Made by a program: the position numbers and the translations under genes
Assembly (NCBI GenBank): GCA_003427395.1
Contig: BFEA01000062.1
Span: forward strand, 2,984,777-3,036,189
Direction of reading: 5' to 3'
DNA from: Chara braunii
Lineage: Eukaryota; Streptophyta; Charophyceae; Charales; Characeae
Length of the DNA stretch: 51,413 nucleotides
Notes under the pieces: model-generated
Databases searched by the model: none
What the model saw: only the letters and a program-made list of their open reading frames with translations
What the model was told of the DNA's origin: nothing
Part shown: in pieces, positions 31,986-43,270 of the stretch
Layout: each line of letters opens with the position of its first letter
Numbering within the stretch: the first letter of the stretch is position 1

Positions 31986-33380
31986 ATGGCATCTGCAGTA
32001 GAATGGAAGCAACAAATGGACGCTGCCCCTGAGGCAGAAAAAGCGCAGTACCTATTCTTCTATAAGAAAGCATTGAAGAGGGAAGAGGAAGAGAAGGAGA
32101 AGGAGATGGAAGACAAAGTAAAGGCTCATGAAGCCGTCTTTAGTACCGTGTCCGCCTTAACTGATGCTGAGGTAGAAGAGAAGACTGTCCCACTCCTCAG
32201 GGCCATAGTAGAAGTCCGGGATGTTGAAGACCATACTGGCCAACTCGCAAAGGTGTTCGACGAACTCAAGAAGTTGCGCGAGGATATGGCCCGGATGGCG
32301 CAGCAGCACCGTGACCAGCTGCAACACTTTGCTAACTTGCAGCCGGCCCAAAGTGTTCTTCCGCCTGCTTACCCTGCTTCTAGTGTTGCGTGTCAGTTCG
32401 TTCTTACCCCTCTAACCGTGTCTTTTTCTTCTTCTTTTTCTTCTTCTTCTTTTTCTTCTTCTTTTTTTTCTTTTTCTTCTTCTTTGAGTGTGGCCAACAG
32501 CCTAACCGGATCTACAACAGGTCCAGACCCCGCTGTTGTTGCTGCTGCTGTTGCAGTGGCAAGTGGCAGTGCAGGGCATTCTTGAACTATTGCAGCCCCG
32601 AATTCGGACCCAGCAATCGCTGGTCCCAGTTGCATCTTTCCCTATGTGGACAGGAAGGCGGCACATATTTCGTCTAAGTATGACGGAAAAGACGACATCG
32701 AATCTTGGATCAGCTCCATGCGATCCTACTTTGATGTGCTAGGGACACCCCCAATAACTCAGTCGTCGGTCCTAGGGACCAATGTGGAACCTGCCGTAAG
32801 GGGCTTCTTAGAAGTCCAAGCTGTACAGTCAAGCTATAAAAGAATAGACTTGAACAAATGGCTGAAGGCTACGCCTATAGCCGCATTCAGGGAACTCTTG
32901 ATTAAGCAATATGCTGATCCATATGCTGCAACCAAGGCTAGACTTAAGCTTGACAAGCTCAAGCACGGCAAGTGGACCGGCACCATGCATAGTCTGCAGC
33001 AGTACGTTAGTAAACTTTTTGCTACTCCTGATTTGGAGATGACTGCGCAGTCTTGCTTGGATGTGATTAAAGGTACGGTCCCCTCTACCATAACACATCG
33101 CCAGGGGCTCAGACTCATAGCATATACAAATTGGCTTACCCTCATGAGGGACTTAGTCAACCTGGAGGCACAAGACCTCCAGGGTGGATCGGGTGGCAAA
33201 AAGGCCACCGGCCGCAAACGGTTTCCAAGCAGCAACCGTTTTTCAGCGCACGATCTACTTGAGGATGACGAAGAGACCTTCGAAGAGGATCCTTCTCTTG
33301 ATGACGATCAAGAGCAAGGCTGCGAGGCATCTTGCTCCTCCGAACCGTGCGAAATAGTTGTCCATTACACGGCTCACTAA
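31986..33380 (+). pseudogene. element C gag
   Basis: The start at 31,986 aligns with gag of B (MALPQLTSVQW versus MASAVEWKQQM). Order: coiled coil rich in Lys/Glu (residues ~25-115), Pro/Ala linker, a Ser/Phe run encoded by TTC repeats (32,420-32,485), a TGA at 32,583-32,585, then the capsid-like gag domain (YDGKDDIESWISSMRSYF ... GFLEVQA ... SCLDVIKG) and an acidic tail to TAA at 33,380. The frame is the same before and after the TGA. The longer frame from 31,821 is leader sequence read through. Confidence 0.85.
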
Positions 33381-33448
33381 CTCTACTTGCTTTGAGTTCT
33401 CTTACCTATTTGGCGGGGTGTCACTGGATCAAGTGACCAGTTTCCCCC

Positions 33449-33739
33449 GTGGACTTAAATGACGATGAATCTATGAATGCCTTCAAGAAGACTGCCTTCA
33501 AAAGTAAGGGACCCAGGACCACAATGAAGAACAATACTAACACCATTCTCCTTCCTAAGGGAGCGAAGATTCCACCCAAACCGGAAGATCCTGCCACCAA
33601 ACCATGGGTAGATCTCCGGATCAGTGAAAGTGAGTGGAAACACAGGGTGAAGAAGGGGATTTGCCTACACTACACCAAACCGGGACATTCAGTCCAACAT
33701 TGCTTCAGATTGCAGCAGGGAAACCAGCAATGGGGGTAG
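33449..33739 (+). pseudogene. element C nucleocapsid segment with damaged zinc knuckle
   Basis: It aligns with the 27,950-28,194 segment of B (PKGAKIPPKPEDPATKPWVD). The knuckle reads CLHYTKPGHSVQHC: the second Cys of CX2CX4HX4C is Tyr (TAC in place of TGC), so zinc binding should be lost. The segment lies in a different frame from both gag upstream and protease downstream. Confidence 0.8.
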
Positions 33740-36700
33740 AGATATCATCAAAACACTCTACAGATGGAGAGGCTGAACATGTAAGTGCAGATCCTTCACC
33801 GGATTCTGATCCCACTCAGCAAACCTCTCCTGAGACCCCATCTGATGCTGATTCCAAGGCTAAGAAAATACACATCCTATACAAGAAGCCTTGGGTGGGG
33901 TCGGAAGAAATCAACTTTCATGCTCTCTTGTCGCGTTGGGCTCACATGAAGCAAGAACGCGCGCAAGGGAAAACAAAGTTGATCTTCTTCAAACTCCACA
34001 TTAACGGTCGTTACATCCGTGCGTTGGCTGATTGTGGCGCAACCGCCAACTACTTCTCACCGCACGACATTCGTAAGGCACGCTTGGGAATGAAGCAAGT
34101 GACTTTGCAGAATCCTTGTCGGACCCAAGTAGGCAACCAAGAGGTTGTCACATCTACGCGTGCAGTCAAAGGTGTGCGCACTACCTTTGACGCAGACCGC
34201 ACAATCACGCATGAATTGAACTTCTATGTCCTTGATCAGTGCCCCTTCAATGCGGTTATTGGCTTGGGTTGGTTGCAGGCCCAATGTGAAAGAACCACGT
34301 GGAAGGATTCACAATTCATGGTCAAAGATGCCACGGGAATTGAGTGTCCAGTCCTCTTGGATGAGCCGCACGAGTCCCAAGTCACTTTTCTCAATGCAAT
34401 GTAATTCTGCAAAAAGTGGCGCAGGCACAAAGTTGATGAGCAGATGTATATAGGCTTTGTTAGGCCTGCTCATGTGCCTTCTATTTTTGCTGTACATAAT
34501 GATTCTACTTTGCATGTCGTTTCTACTTTTGAGGCAACTACTTCTACCTCTACTAAATCTACTTGTAGTCCAAACGACTCTGCTTCAAATCCTGTTGTTT
34601 TGGCTGCACCAATGCAATCCGGTATGCTTGCACCTGAATGTGATGATCCACCTCCAGAGATCCCATCAGAAATTTGCAACCTTCTCAACCGATTTCCTGA
34701 AGTCTTGGCCGAACCGCATGGAGTTCCTATGCATCCGGTCCGACACAAGATCGAGTTGATAGAAGGCAGCACTCCTCCAAAAGGTTGTGTCTATCAAATG
34801 GACTCAGGCGAATTGGAAGAGTTGCGAAGGCAGATCGATGGCATGATTGGGAAGGGATGGATCAAGCCAAGCGAATCCGAATTTGGTGCACCGGTTCTGT
34901 TTGTCCCGAAGAAATGAGGCAAACTACAGATGTGTATCGATTACCGTGGACTGAATAGAATAACAAGAAATTATGCATATCCTTTGCCGCGTATTGATGA
35001 TCTGCTTGATGCTGCGGGTGGGTGCAAGGTCTTCAGCAAGATCGATCTTAAGTCTGGCTACCACCAGACTGAAGTCGACCCTGCAGACCAGCATAAAACT
35101 GCATTCAAAACTCACGATGGGCTGTACGAGTTTACCATCATGCCCTTCGGCCTCACGAATGCACCAGGCACCTTTCAAAGTCTCATGGACAGGGTGTTCC
35201 ACAATCAGATCAATCGATTTGTTGTTGTTTATCTGGATGACATACTAATCTTCAGCAAGTCGATGGAGGAGCACATGAGACACCTTGAGGAAGTGTTACA
35301 GATCCTCAAGGATGTGCAACTTCATCTCAACTTGGAGAAATTTGAGTTTGGGAGGAACAGCGTCATCTACCTTGGACATCGGTTGTCTGCTGCAGGCCTA
35401 GAGCCCGAGGCAACCAAAGTTGAGGTCATCCGCAACTGACCTCAACCGGCCAATGTCCGCGAGTTGCGTTCTTTTCTTGGTCTTGCATCATACTACCGTA
35501 AGTTTGTACCTCAATTCTCTATCATCGCCCGTCCGCTGTCCAAGTTGACAAGTAAGAATGTGTCTTACACATGGGATGGGGAATGCACAACAACCTTCCA
35601 AGCGTTGAAGGAGGCTTTGGTGAGTCATCCGGTGCTCCGCATTGCAGATCCCAAACGTACATTTGTAGTAACTATGGATGCAAGCTTGTATGGGATTGGT
35701 GTAGTGCTGCAGCAAGATGACAGCGATGGCTTACGTCCGCTTGAATATTACAGCAAATGCATGCCCAGTCACAAGGTAGTTGCTTCCACTTACATGCGAG
35801 AACTCTATGCCTTGAGAGAGGCACTAGATCATTGAAAACACTACCTCTTGGGTCGTCATTTCAAAGTGTTCTCAGATCATGAGATTTTGAAATGGATTCA
35901 TACATAGATTAATCCATCAACCACATTGACCCGCTGGCTGCATGGGATTGATGTGTATGATTTTGAACTTAGGCACAAGAAAGATTGTTACAATCGCGTT
36001 GCGGATGCTTTTTCTCGCCATCTTGAGTACATGACTTGCCTTGTGGGTTCCTATGATCGCCATAAGAATTTGAAGGAGGAACTCATTGAGCATACTGCCA
36101 AGGACCCAGAACTCAGTCCCATCCTTGAGCAGATTCGGGTTGACCCTAGCAGTCAACCTGATTTCCATGAATGTAAGGGCTTACTTTTCCGACGTTACGG
36201 GAAGCACGACCGACTGTGTGTACCCAACCATGAGCCGATCCTTACTCACTTCTTGGACTTGGCTCATGGCCGGAGTGGACACTTCGGCTTTGAGAAAACA
36301 TACGGAAGTCTGCTGCAAAAGTTTGTATGGCCTGGAATGAAAGGAATGGCACGAAAGTTTGTGGCTGAGTGTGAAGTCTGTCAACGCATCAAACCGTCTC
36401 GGCAGAAGCCCTATGGGCTGCTGCATCCTCTTCTTATTCCTGATGGCCCGGGTGAGTCTCTTTCCATCGACTTCATGGACATGGGGAAGAAGAGTAAGAA
36501 TGAATATTCGCAAGTAATGGTGATTGTTGACCGCTTTCAAATTTCTGAACTTGATCCCATTACCACCTCACGCCCCAACAGATCTGGTGATCAAAGAGTT
36601 TCACAAGCAGTACATTTTGCAATATGGACCCCCGAAAACTCTTGTGAGTGACCGGGACACCAGGTTCGTAAGTGCAGATTGGAAGGACTTCACCTCCCAG

Positions 36701-37624
36701 ATATATGACATCAAGCTCAAGATGACGTATGGTCGACATCCCGAAGCCAATGGACTGGTCGAGGAGATCAACCAGACTGTGATCCAACTTCTCTGAGCTC
36801 TAATTGTGCCTGATCAAAACTCTTGGGATGAGGAATTGTCGATTGTGCAAGGGTTGTACAACAACTCTATACACTCTTCCACCGGGATGACACCTAACCG
36901 GCTACACCTTGGGTGGAAAATCCGCAATCCCCTATCTTATCTGTTCCCTGAACAGCCACCTGGCCTGACACCTGGCCAGCCAGGCTACAGTGCTAAGTTC
37001 GATCGTTTGCTCAAAGTTGTTGTCGCAGCTATGGAAAAGCGACGCAGTGCCATGATTAAGCATGCAAACAAAAAGCGCCAGCCTGACCCTTTCACAGTGG
37101 GAAGTTATGTCTGGGTCAAGATGTCTGAGTTTTCTGAAGAAGAAGGTGTATCACGAAAGCTTCTTCCTCAGTACTACGGTCCGTAGAAGGTGCTGAACCG
37201 AGTAGGGAATGATTCATTTGGTCCTTCTTACACGATCGACGTGCCTCCTCATCTCCGCACGTACCCAGTCTTTCATGCATCGAAGTTGTTTCCGTATGAA
37301 CCACCCAAAACTTTTCCGTATCGAGAATCAATGATTCCTCGTGCAATCAAGGGCGGTCATGAGATTGATAGAATTGTCGAGCATAGTGGGAAGGGGAGAA
37401 ACAGACAATATAAAGTCCACTTCCTATATCATCCATTGAATGACTTTTGTTGGATTGCTAAGAAAAATTTGTTGCAGAGTTCCCCGCGAGTCGTCAACGC
37501 ATATGAACGATTGATTAGTTCTGAACAGCAGCCTAAATTCATTGCTACCCTCACTCCTACGGAACATACCCGATCTCTCTTTGCTATTTACGCTTATGAT
37601 GCATTATGCAAGGACTCTGATTGA
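33740..37624 (+). pseudogene. element C pol: protease, reverse transcriptase, RNase H, integrase, chromodomain
   Basis: Domains in order: protease (ADCGATANYFSP; NAVIGLGWLQ), reverse transcriptase (CIDYRGLNRI; DLKSGYHQTEVDP; FGLTNAPGTFQ; catalytic VVYLDDILIFS near 35,228), RNase H (VVTMDASLYGIG; FSDHE), H2C2 zinc region (HGRSGHFG ... CEVCQRIKP), integrase core (IDFMDM; SDRDTRF; HPEANGLVEEIN) and a chromodomain-like tail (HEIDRIVEHSGKGRNRQYKV ... CWIAKKNLLQ). Stops: TAA 34,402, TGA 34,915, TGA 35,437, TGA 35,833, TAG 35,905, TGA 36,794, TAG 37,184, plus a frameshift near 36,535 at the integrase core. The frame ends in TGA at 37,622-37,624, about 30 bp before the polypurine tract. Confidence 0.9.
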
Positions 37625-37652
37625 GTTACTCGCTCGAAAGGGCCTCGGTCTT

Positions 37653-37665
37653 GAGGGGGGGGTAG
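37653..37665 (+). promoter_or_regulatory. polypurine tract of element C
   Basis: GAGGGGGGGGTAG directly precedes the 3' LTR start TGTAATG. Element B has the same arrangement (43,257-43,270). Confidence 0.8.
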
Positions 37666-39143
37666 TGTAATGACCCGCCATAACACAGACTGAGAACACT
37701 GCTGATTTCTGAAGTTTTGTGGATGGAATGGATGCCTTGCTGAGATTCCCGCATTCTTTTGTGTTTTTTGAGTCTGTATGTGTGCGTGCCTGTTGACTTG
37801 CGTGCCTGTCTGAGTGCCTGTTGGCATGAGTGTGTGTGTGACCCGCAAGGGTACTTGCTTGTTTGGTAGGCCCGTAGGGCCGGTACTTACCTGTGGTCAT
37901 GGCATTGAGGGTTGCAGCAGGGAAACACTCAAGTAGCGGAGACAGGGGCCCGCAGTGCTTAGAGCAGCGGAAAAACACTCAAGTAGCAGGTAGGCCGGTA
38001 CCGCACCCAGTAGCAGTATATGTGTCGGCCACTGCCGGGTACTCGAGGCCGAGCAGAAGAAGACAAAGTTGGCATTTTTAGAGGCCCAATTGTGGTAGGC
38101 TAGGTCTAGGCCGGTACCCGTCCATCCAGTCTGAGTCTAGAGCCTGTACGGGCAATATCAGAGTTTGCAATGATGTTTCCCTCCGAAAGGGAGGAGGTAC
38201 CAGTTATTTGGGAGGCCGAGCGGCCTAGAAGTCACCGCCCAGGAGGCGAGTAGGCCGCTATATCAGGACGCTGAGGGATGAGCTCAACCTCATTCTTCAG
38301 TGTGCGAGTTGGGCGTCATGTTGTTGGAGCGCTGGTTGGAAGAGCGCTGGCTGCTACAGCGCTGCTGGGAGGAAGAAGCCGGGAGCTTCCACCTTGGCTA
38401 TGGTGGAGCTCTACTGGTAGGAGGAGGAAGGAGAAGGGGACCAAGGGGGAGAGTGGCGAGGTACCTACCTGGCTATAGTGGACACCATCTTCGTCACCTT
38501 GTTAGGCGCTGCATCTGAAAGGCCCCCGTTGGGGTAGTGCCGCACCACGGAAGTTTGGGGTAGAGTCAAGCATGGCGGTTTAGTGAGCAGCGACATAGCT
38601 GCTTGAAGTGGGGCAGCGACATAGCTGCTTTGGGTTGTCCTTTGGACAGGAGGCTGAAGACTCAGTAGTCCGCCATAGCCTCGGCCTGCAATGACGAGGA
38701 AGGAGAAGGGTGGCCATGGCTAGGGTGGACCTCATGTTATGCCTGCAGTGGAAGTGGGATTCAGACATTGATTCTGGTTCAGCCATTCAACAATATTATT
38801 GTTATTTCTTGTTTCAATAAGAGGGGAGGAGATAAGGAGGAGGAGATTGGTTGGAGAAGAAGAAGAGCCTTGTTATTGGTCTATGCTGGAGTACATCATC
38901 TTCTTCTTTTTTCTTACTTCTTCTTCTTCTTCTTTCCCTCTCTCTCCTCTCAAGTTCATTCATTTCTTTTTGCAATTGGACGGCATTGTACTTTCTGATG
39001 AATGTACACTTCTTCTTCTTTCTTACTTCTTCTTCTTCTTCTTTCCCTCTCTCTCCTCTCAAGTTCATTCATTTCTTTTTGCAATTGGACGGCATTGTAC
39101 TTTCTGGTGAATGTATACTTCGAAATTGGCCAGGATCATAACA
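37666..39143 (+). repeat. 3' LTR of element C, enlarged by an internal duplication
   Basis: The 1,478-bp LTR starts TGTAATGACCCGCC and ends GATCATAACA. It is longer than its 5' partner because a segment of about 109 bp with the CTT repeats and ATTGGACGGCATTGTAC is present twice (about 38,901-39,009 and 39,010-39,118). Confidence 0.9.
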
Positions 39144-41658
39144 ATCACAAGAAAGAACACATATCCATTGCTGCGCATAGATGACTTGCTTGATGCTGTA
39201 GGTGGGTGCAAGGTCTTCTCCAAGAGCGACCTCAAGTCTGGCTATCACGAGATTGAAGTCGATCCTGCGGACCAGCATAAGACTGCGTTCAAAACACGCG
39301 ATGGGCTTTACGAGTTTACCGTAATATCGTTCGGCCTCACAAACGCACCGGCCACCTTTCAAAGCCTCATGGACAAGGTCCTTCGCGAACAGATTGGTCG
39401 GTTCATGGTGGTATACCTTGATGACATACCAATACCTTAATGACATACCAATGTTCAGCAAATCCATGGAGGAACACATAAAGCACCTTGAGGAAGTGTT
39501 CATCATCCTCAAGAAGATGCAACTCCACCTCAACTTAGAGAAATCTGAGTTTGGGAGGGATAACGTCATCTATCTGGGGCATCGGTTGTCTGCTGCGAGC
39601 CTAGAGCTTGAGGCAACCAAGGTTGAGGTCATACACAACTGGTCTCAGCTCGCGAACATCCGCGAACTGCGCTCTTTCCTTGGTCTCGCGTTGTACTACC
39701 GGAAGTTTGTGCCCCGCTTCTCTATCGTTGCTCGCCCATTGTCCTGATTAACAGGTAAGAAAGTTCCCTACGCTTGGGACACCGCATGCGAGAACGCCTT
39801 TCAAGATTTGAAAGAAACTTTGGTAAGTTACCCTGTACTCCGCATTGCAGATTCCAAACTGACATTCGTAGTTACTACGGATGCAAGCCAGTATGGAATT
39901 GGCGCAGTGTTGCAGCAAGATGACGGCGATGGCTTGCGGCCGCTCGAATACTACAGCAAACGCATGCCCAGCGAAAAGGTAGCCAGTTCCACCTACATGC
40001 TCGGGCTCTATGCTTTGCGTATGGCTTTGGACCATTGGAAGCACTATCTTTTGGGACGCCACTTCGAAGTGTTCTTAGATCATGAGATTCTGAAGTGGAT
40101 CCAAGAGCAAACTACCCTGTCCCCTACCTTACTTCGCTGGTTCCATGAAATTGACATTTTCGACTTTGAGTTAAGGCACAAAAAGGGTTGTTATAACCGA
40201 GTTGCTGATGCATTGTCTCACCACCCTGAGTACATGACTTGCCTTGTGAATTCCTACGACCTCCAGAAGAAACTGAAGGAGGAGATCGTAGAGCACACTG
40301 CCAAGGATCCGGACCTTAGTCCCATCCTTGAGCAGTTGCGGGCTGACCCCAGCAGTCAGCCTGATTTTCACGAGTATGGAGAACTGATTTTTCGTTGCTA
40401 CGGGAATCACGACCGTTTGTGTGTGCCCAACCATGAGCCTCTCCGCACGCAATTTCTGGACTTGGTTCATGGCGGGCCGGAGTGGACACTTCAGCATGGC
40501 AAAGACATACGGAAACCTATTGAGATAGTTTGATTGGCCTGACATGAAGGGATCTGCCGAAAAGTTTGTGGTTGAATGTCAAGTCTGTCAACGAATCAAA
40601 CCATGTAGACAAAAGCCCATGGGGCTACTTACACCCCTTCCCATTCTCGATGGTCCCGGGGAGTCTGTCTCTATCGACTTCACCGACATGAGTAAGGTAA
40701 GTAAGAATGGCTATTCACAAGTCATGGTGATTGTTGACCGCTTCTCTAAATTCCTTAATCCGATTCCTTTGCCATTTCATGCTCCAACTGAATTGGTGAT
40801 CCGCGAGTTCAAACAGAAGTACGTTCTGCAGTTCGGAACCCCGAAAACTCTCGTAAGTGATCTGGACCCGCGCTTCATCAGTACTGAATGGAAAGACTTC
40901 ACGTCCCAACTCCTTGGCCTCAAGCTATGCATGACATCTGGCCGACACCCCGAAGCCAACGGTTTGGCTGAGGAAATCAACCAGACTATGTTCGAACTTC
41001 TCCGCACTTTAATCATTCCGGATCAGGAAACATGGGATGAATAGTTGTATTCCGTCAAGGGGTTGTACAACAACTCCATCCATTCTGCCACCGGCATGGC
41101 ACCAAACAGTGTGCATTACGGTTGGCAGAATCATAATCCGCTCTTCTACCTAGTCCCTGAGCAGCCAGCTGGTTTAACACCCGGCAGGCCTGGCTTCAGG
41201 GCCAAGTACGATCGCTTGCTCAAAGTTGTCATTGCAGCAATGACCAAGCGACAGCACGCCATGATCCATCATGCAAACAAGAAGCGCCGACCTTCAGATA
41301 TTGAGGTAGGAAGTTACGTCTGGGTCAAGATGTCTGAATTTTCAGAAGAAGACGGAGTTTCACACAAACTTTTCCCACTCTATTATGGTCCGTGGGAAGT
41401 TCTGGATGTGATTGGCGAAGATAGCTTTGGCCCTTCATACGTAGTTGCTGTGCCACCTCATCTGCGCATATATCTCGTTTTTCATGCATGGAAACTGTAT
41501 CTCCACCGTGCTGCTAAATCGTTCGATTACCATGAAGACATGATTCCTCGTGCAATCAATGGCAGACATGAGATAGACAGGATTAAACAGCACGTAGGGA
41601 AAGGACGAAACAGACAGTACCAGGTTCATTTCATGTATCACCCGTTGGATGATCTATA
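39144..41658 (+). pseudogene. element B pol, part 2: reverse transcriptase to chromodomain
   Basis: Reverse transcriptase resumes (ITRKNTYPLLRIDDLLD; FGLTNAPATFQ). At its catalytic YLDD a 19-bp tandem duplication (39,414-39,451) shifts the frame. Then come RNase H (VVTTDASQYGIG ... VFLDHE), a 4-base insertion near 40,475 that breaks the H2C2 region after FLDLVHG, the Cys pair CQVCQRIKP, integrase core (IDFTDM; SDLDPRF; HPEANGLAEEIN), a TAG at 41,042 and the C-terminal domain (YVWVKMSEFSEEDG; HEIDRIKQHVGKGRNRQYQV). It stops at DDLY, where a solo LTR is inserted. A TGA at 39,745 also interrupts the connection to RNase H. Confidence 0.9.
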
Positions 41659-43050
41659 TGTAATGACCCGCCAAAAACACAGACTGAGAACACTGCTGAT
41701 TTCTGGGATTTGCCGCTGGAATGAATGCCTTGCTGAGAGTCCCGCATTCTGTTGTGATTTCCATGTCTGTGTGTGTGTGCGTGCCTACTGGTTTGCATGC
41801 CTATCTGAGTGCTTGTCGGCTGAGTGTGTGTGTGATCTGCAAGGGTACTTGTTGGTTGAAAGGCCCCGCAGGGACGGTACTTACCTGTGGCCGTGACTTT
41901 GAGGGTTGCAGCGGGGAAAATACTCGAGTAGCGGGGGTAGGCCCGCGACACTAAGAGCAGAGGGGAAAAACACTCAAGTAGCAGGTAGGCCGGTACCACT
42001 GAAGTAGTGGTAGAAGTGTCGGGTACTGGAGGCCGAGCAGAAGAAGACAAAAAGTTGGCATTTTTAGAGGCCCAGTAGCGGTACGCTAGAGGTAGGCCGG
42101 TACCAGTCCAAGTAGCCCGGGTCTAGGGCCTGTCCGGAGGATAGCAGAGCCTGCAATGATGTTTCCCTCCGAAAGGGAGGAGGTACCAGTTGCTGGGAGG
42201 CCGCTCGGCCTAGGAAGTCACCGCCCAAGAGGCCAGTAGGCCACTATATCTTCGGGAGGAGCAAGTAGCTCCTCCTCATTTACGGTATGCAAGGATTGGC
42301 GACATGCTGCTGGAGCACAACGCTGGACTGGTACAGCGCTGCCTGGAGGTGAAGGGCAGCTGGGCGCTCAGCCTAGCTATGGCCAGCAGCCCAGCCTGAG
42401 GAGGAGGAAGAAGGGGACAAAGGAGGAGAGTGGCGAGGCACCTACCTGGCTATGGTGGACACCATCTTCATCACCTTGTTGGGCGCTGCATCTAGAAGGC
42501 CCCAATTGGGGTAGTGCCGCACCAAGGAACCTCGAGGCAGAGTCAGGCATGCGGATCAGTCAGCAGCGGCATAGCTGCTTTGGGTTGTCCTTTGGACAGG
42601 AGTGCAGCGCCATAGCTGCTTTGGGTTGTCCTTTGTTCAGGAGGGCAGGGCCCTCAGTAGTCTGCCATAGCCTAGGCATGTGAGAGGAGGAAGAAGGAGG
42701 GAATCCATAGCTATGGTGGACTTGTTGTTGTTGTTGTTGTTGTTGAGTCAGCAGTAAGAGGGAACTTCGGATATTGATTCTGGTTCATCCACTCATTGTT
42801 ATTATTATTATTGAGAGAAGAATAAGATTGGCGAAGTGAAGGAGGAGGAGGAAGGTGGAGAGAGAAGGGGGGATTTGTCATTGGTCTTGCTGGTGTACAT
42901 CTTCTTCTTCTTCTTGTTGTTCTTCTTCTTCTTCTTCTTTCCCTCTTCTCTAGTCTTTATTTCTTTGCAAGTGCTTTCATTTCTTTCGCAATTGGGTGGC
43001 ATTGTCTTTCATTGTGAATTTGCACTTTGGGAATGACCAGGATCGTAACA
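41659..43050 (+). mobile_element. solo LTR of the C family in element B chromodomain
   Basis: The 1,392-bp copy begins TGTAATGACCCGCC and ends GATCGTAACA, flanked by TATA on both sides (41,655-41,658 and 43,051-43,054). It has the conserved core (42,152) and TATATC (42,245), GTT and ATT microsatellites near 42,721 and 42,797, and CTT repeats near 42,900. No internal element sequence is present. This is the expected product of LTR-LTR recombination after a full insertion. Confidence 0.9.
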
Positions 43051-43229
43051 TATACTGGATTTCCAAGCAGGAACTGTTGCGTAGTGCACCACGCGTTGTT
43101 AAAGCCTACGAGCGACAAATCACCTTTAATGATGCACCTAAAATCTCTGCCAAGCTCACTGCGACAGAGTATTCTCGAAATCTCTTTGCCTTGTTTGCCT
43201 ACGATGCGTTTGTCGGGGACTCAGAATGA
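43051..43229 (+). pseudogene. element B pol, part 3: end of chromodomain
   Basis: It resumes with WISKQELLRSAPRVVKAYE, aligned to WIAKKNLLQSSPRVVNAYE in element C, and ends at TGA 43,227-43,229. Chromodomains of chromoviruses bind chromatin marks and guide integration. Confidence 0.85.
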
Positions 43230-43256
43230 GTTACTCGCTCGAAGGGACCTCACTCT

Positions 43257-43270
43257 GGAGGGGGGAGTAG
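43257..43270 (+). promoter_or_regulatory. polypurine tract of element B
   Basis: GGAGGGGGGAGTAG directly precedes the 3' LTR start TGTGATAACC. Confidence 0.8.

Larger units (their letters stand above)
29367..39143 (+). mobile_element. element C: Ty3/gypsy chromovirus inserted in element B reverse transcriptase
   Basis: LTRs at 29,367-~30,716 and 37,666-39,143 begin TGTAATGACCCGCC, and the 3' one ends GATCATAACA. Leader, gag, protease, reverse transcriptase, RNase H, integrase, chromodomain and a polypurine tract lie between. The insertion separates codons for LNRI and TRKN of B. ATC is visible on both sides (29,364-29,366 and 39,144-39,146); a 4-bp CATC duplication with one lost base would explain it. 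C is related to B but is a different family by LTR sequence. Confidence 0.92.

Noticed and set aside
42808-43002. Lys/Glu/Ser-rich frames in LTRs (also near 30,500, 38,850 and 44,330)
   Set aside because: They are translations of CTT microsatellites and change frame between LTR copies.
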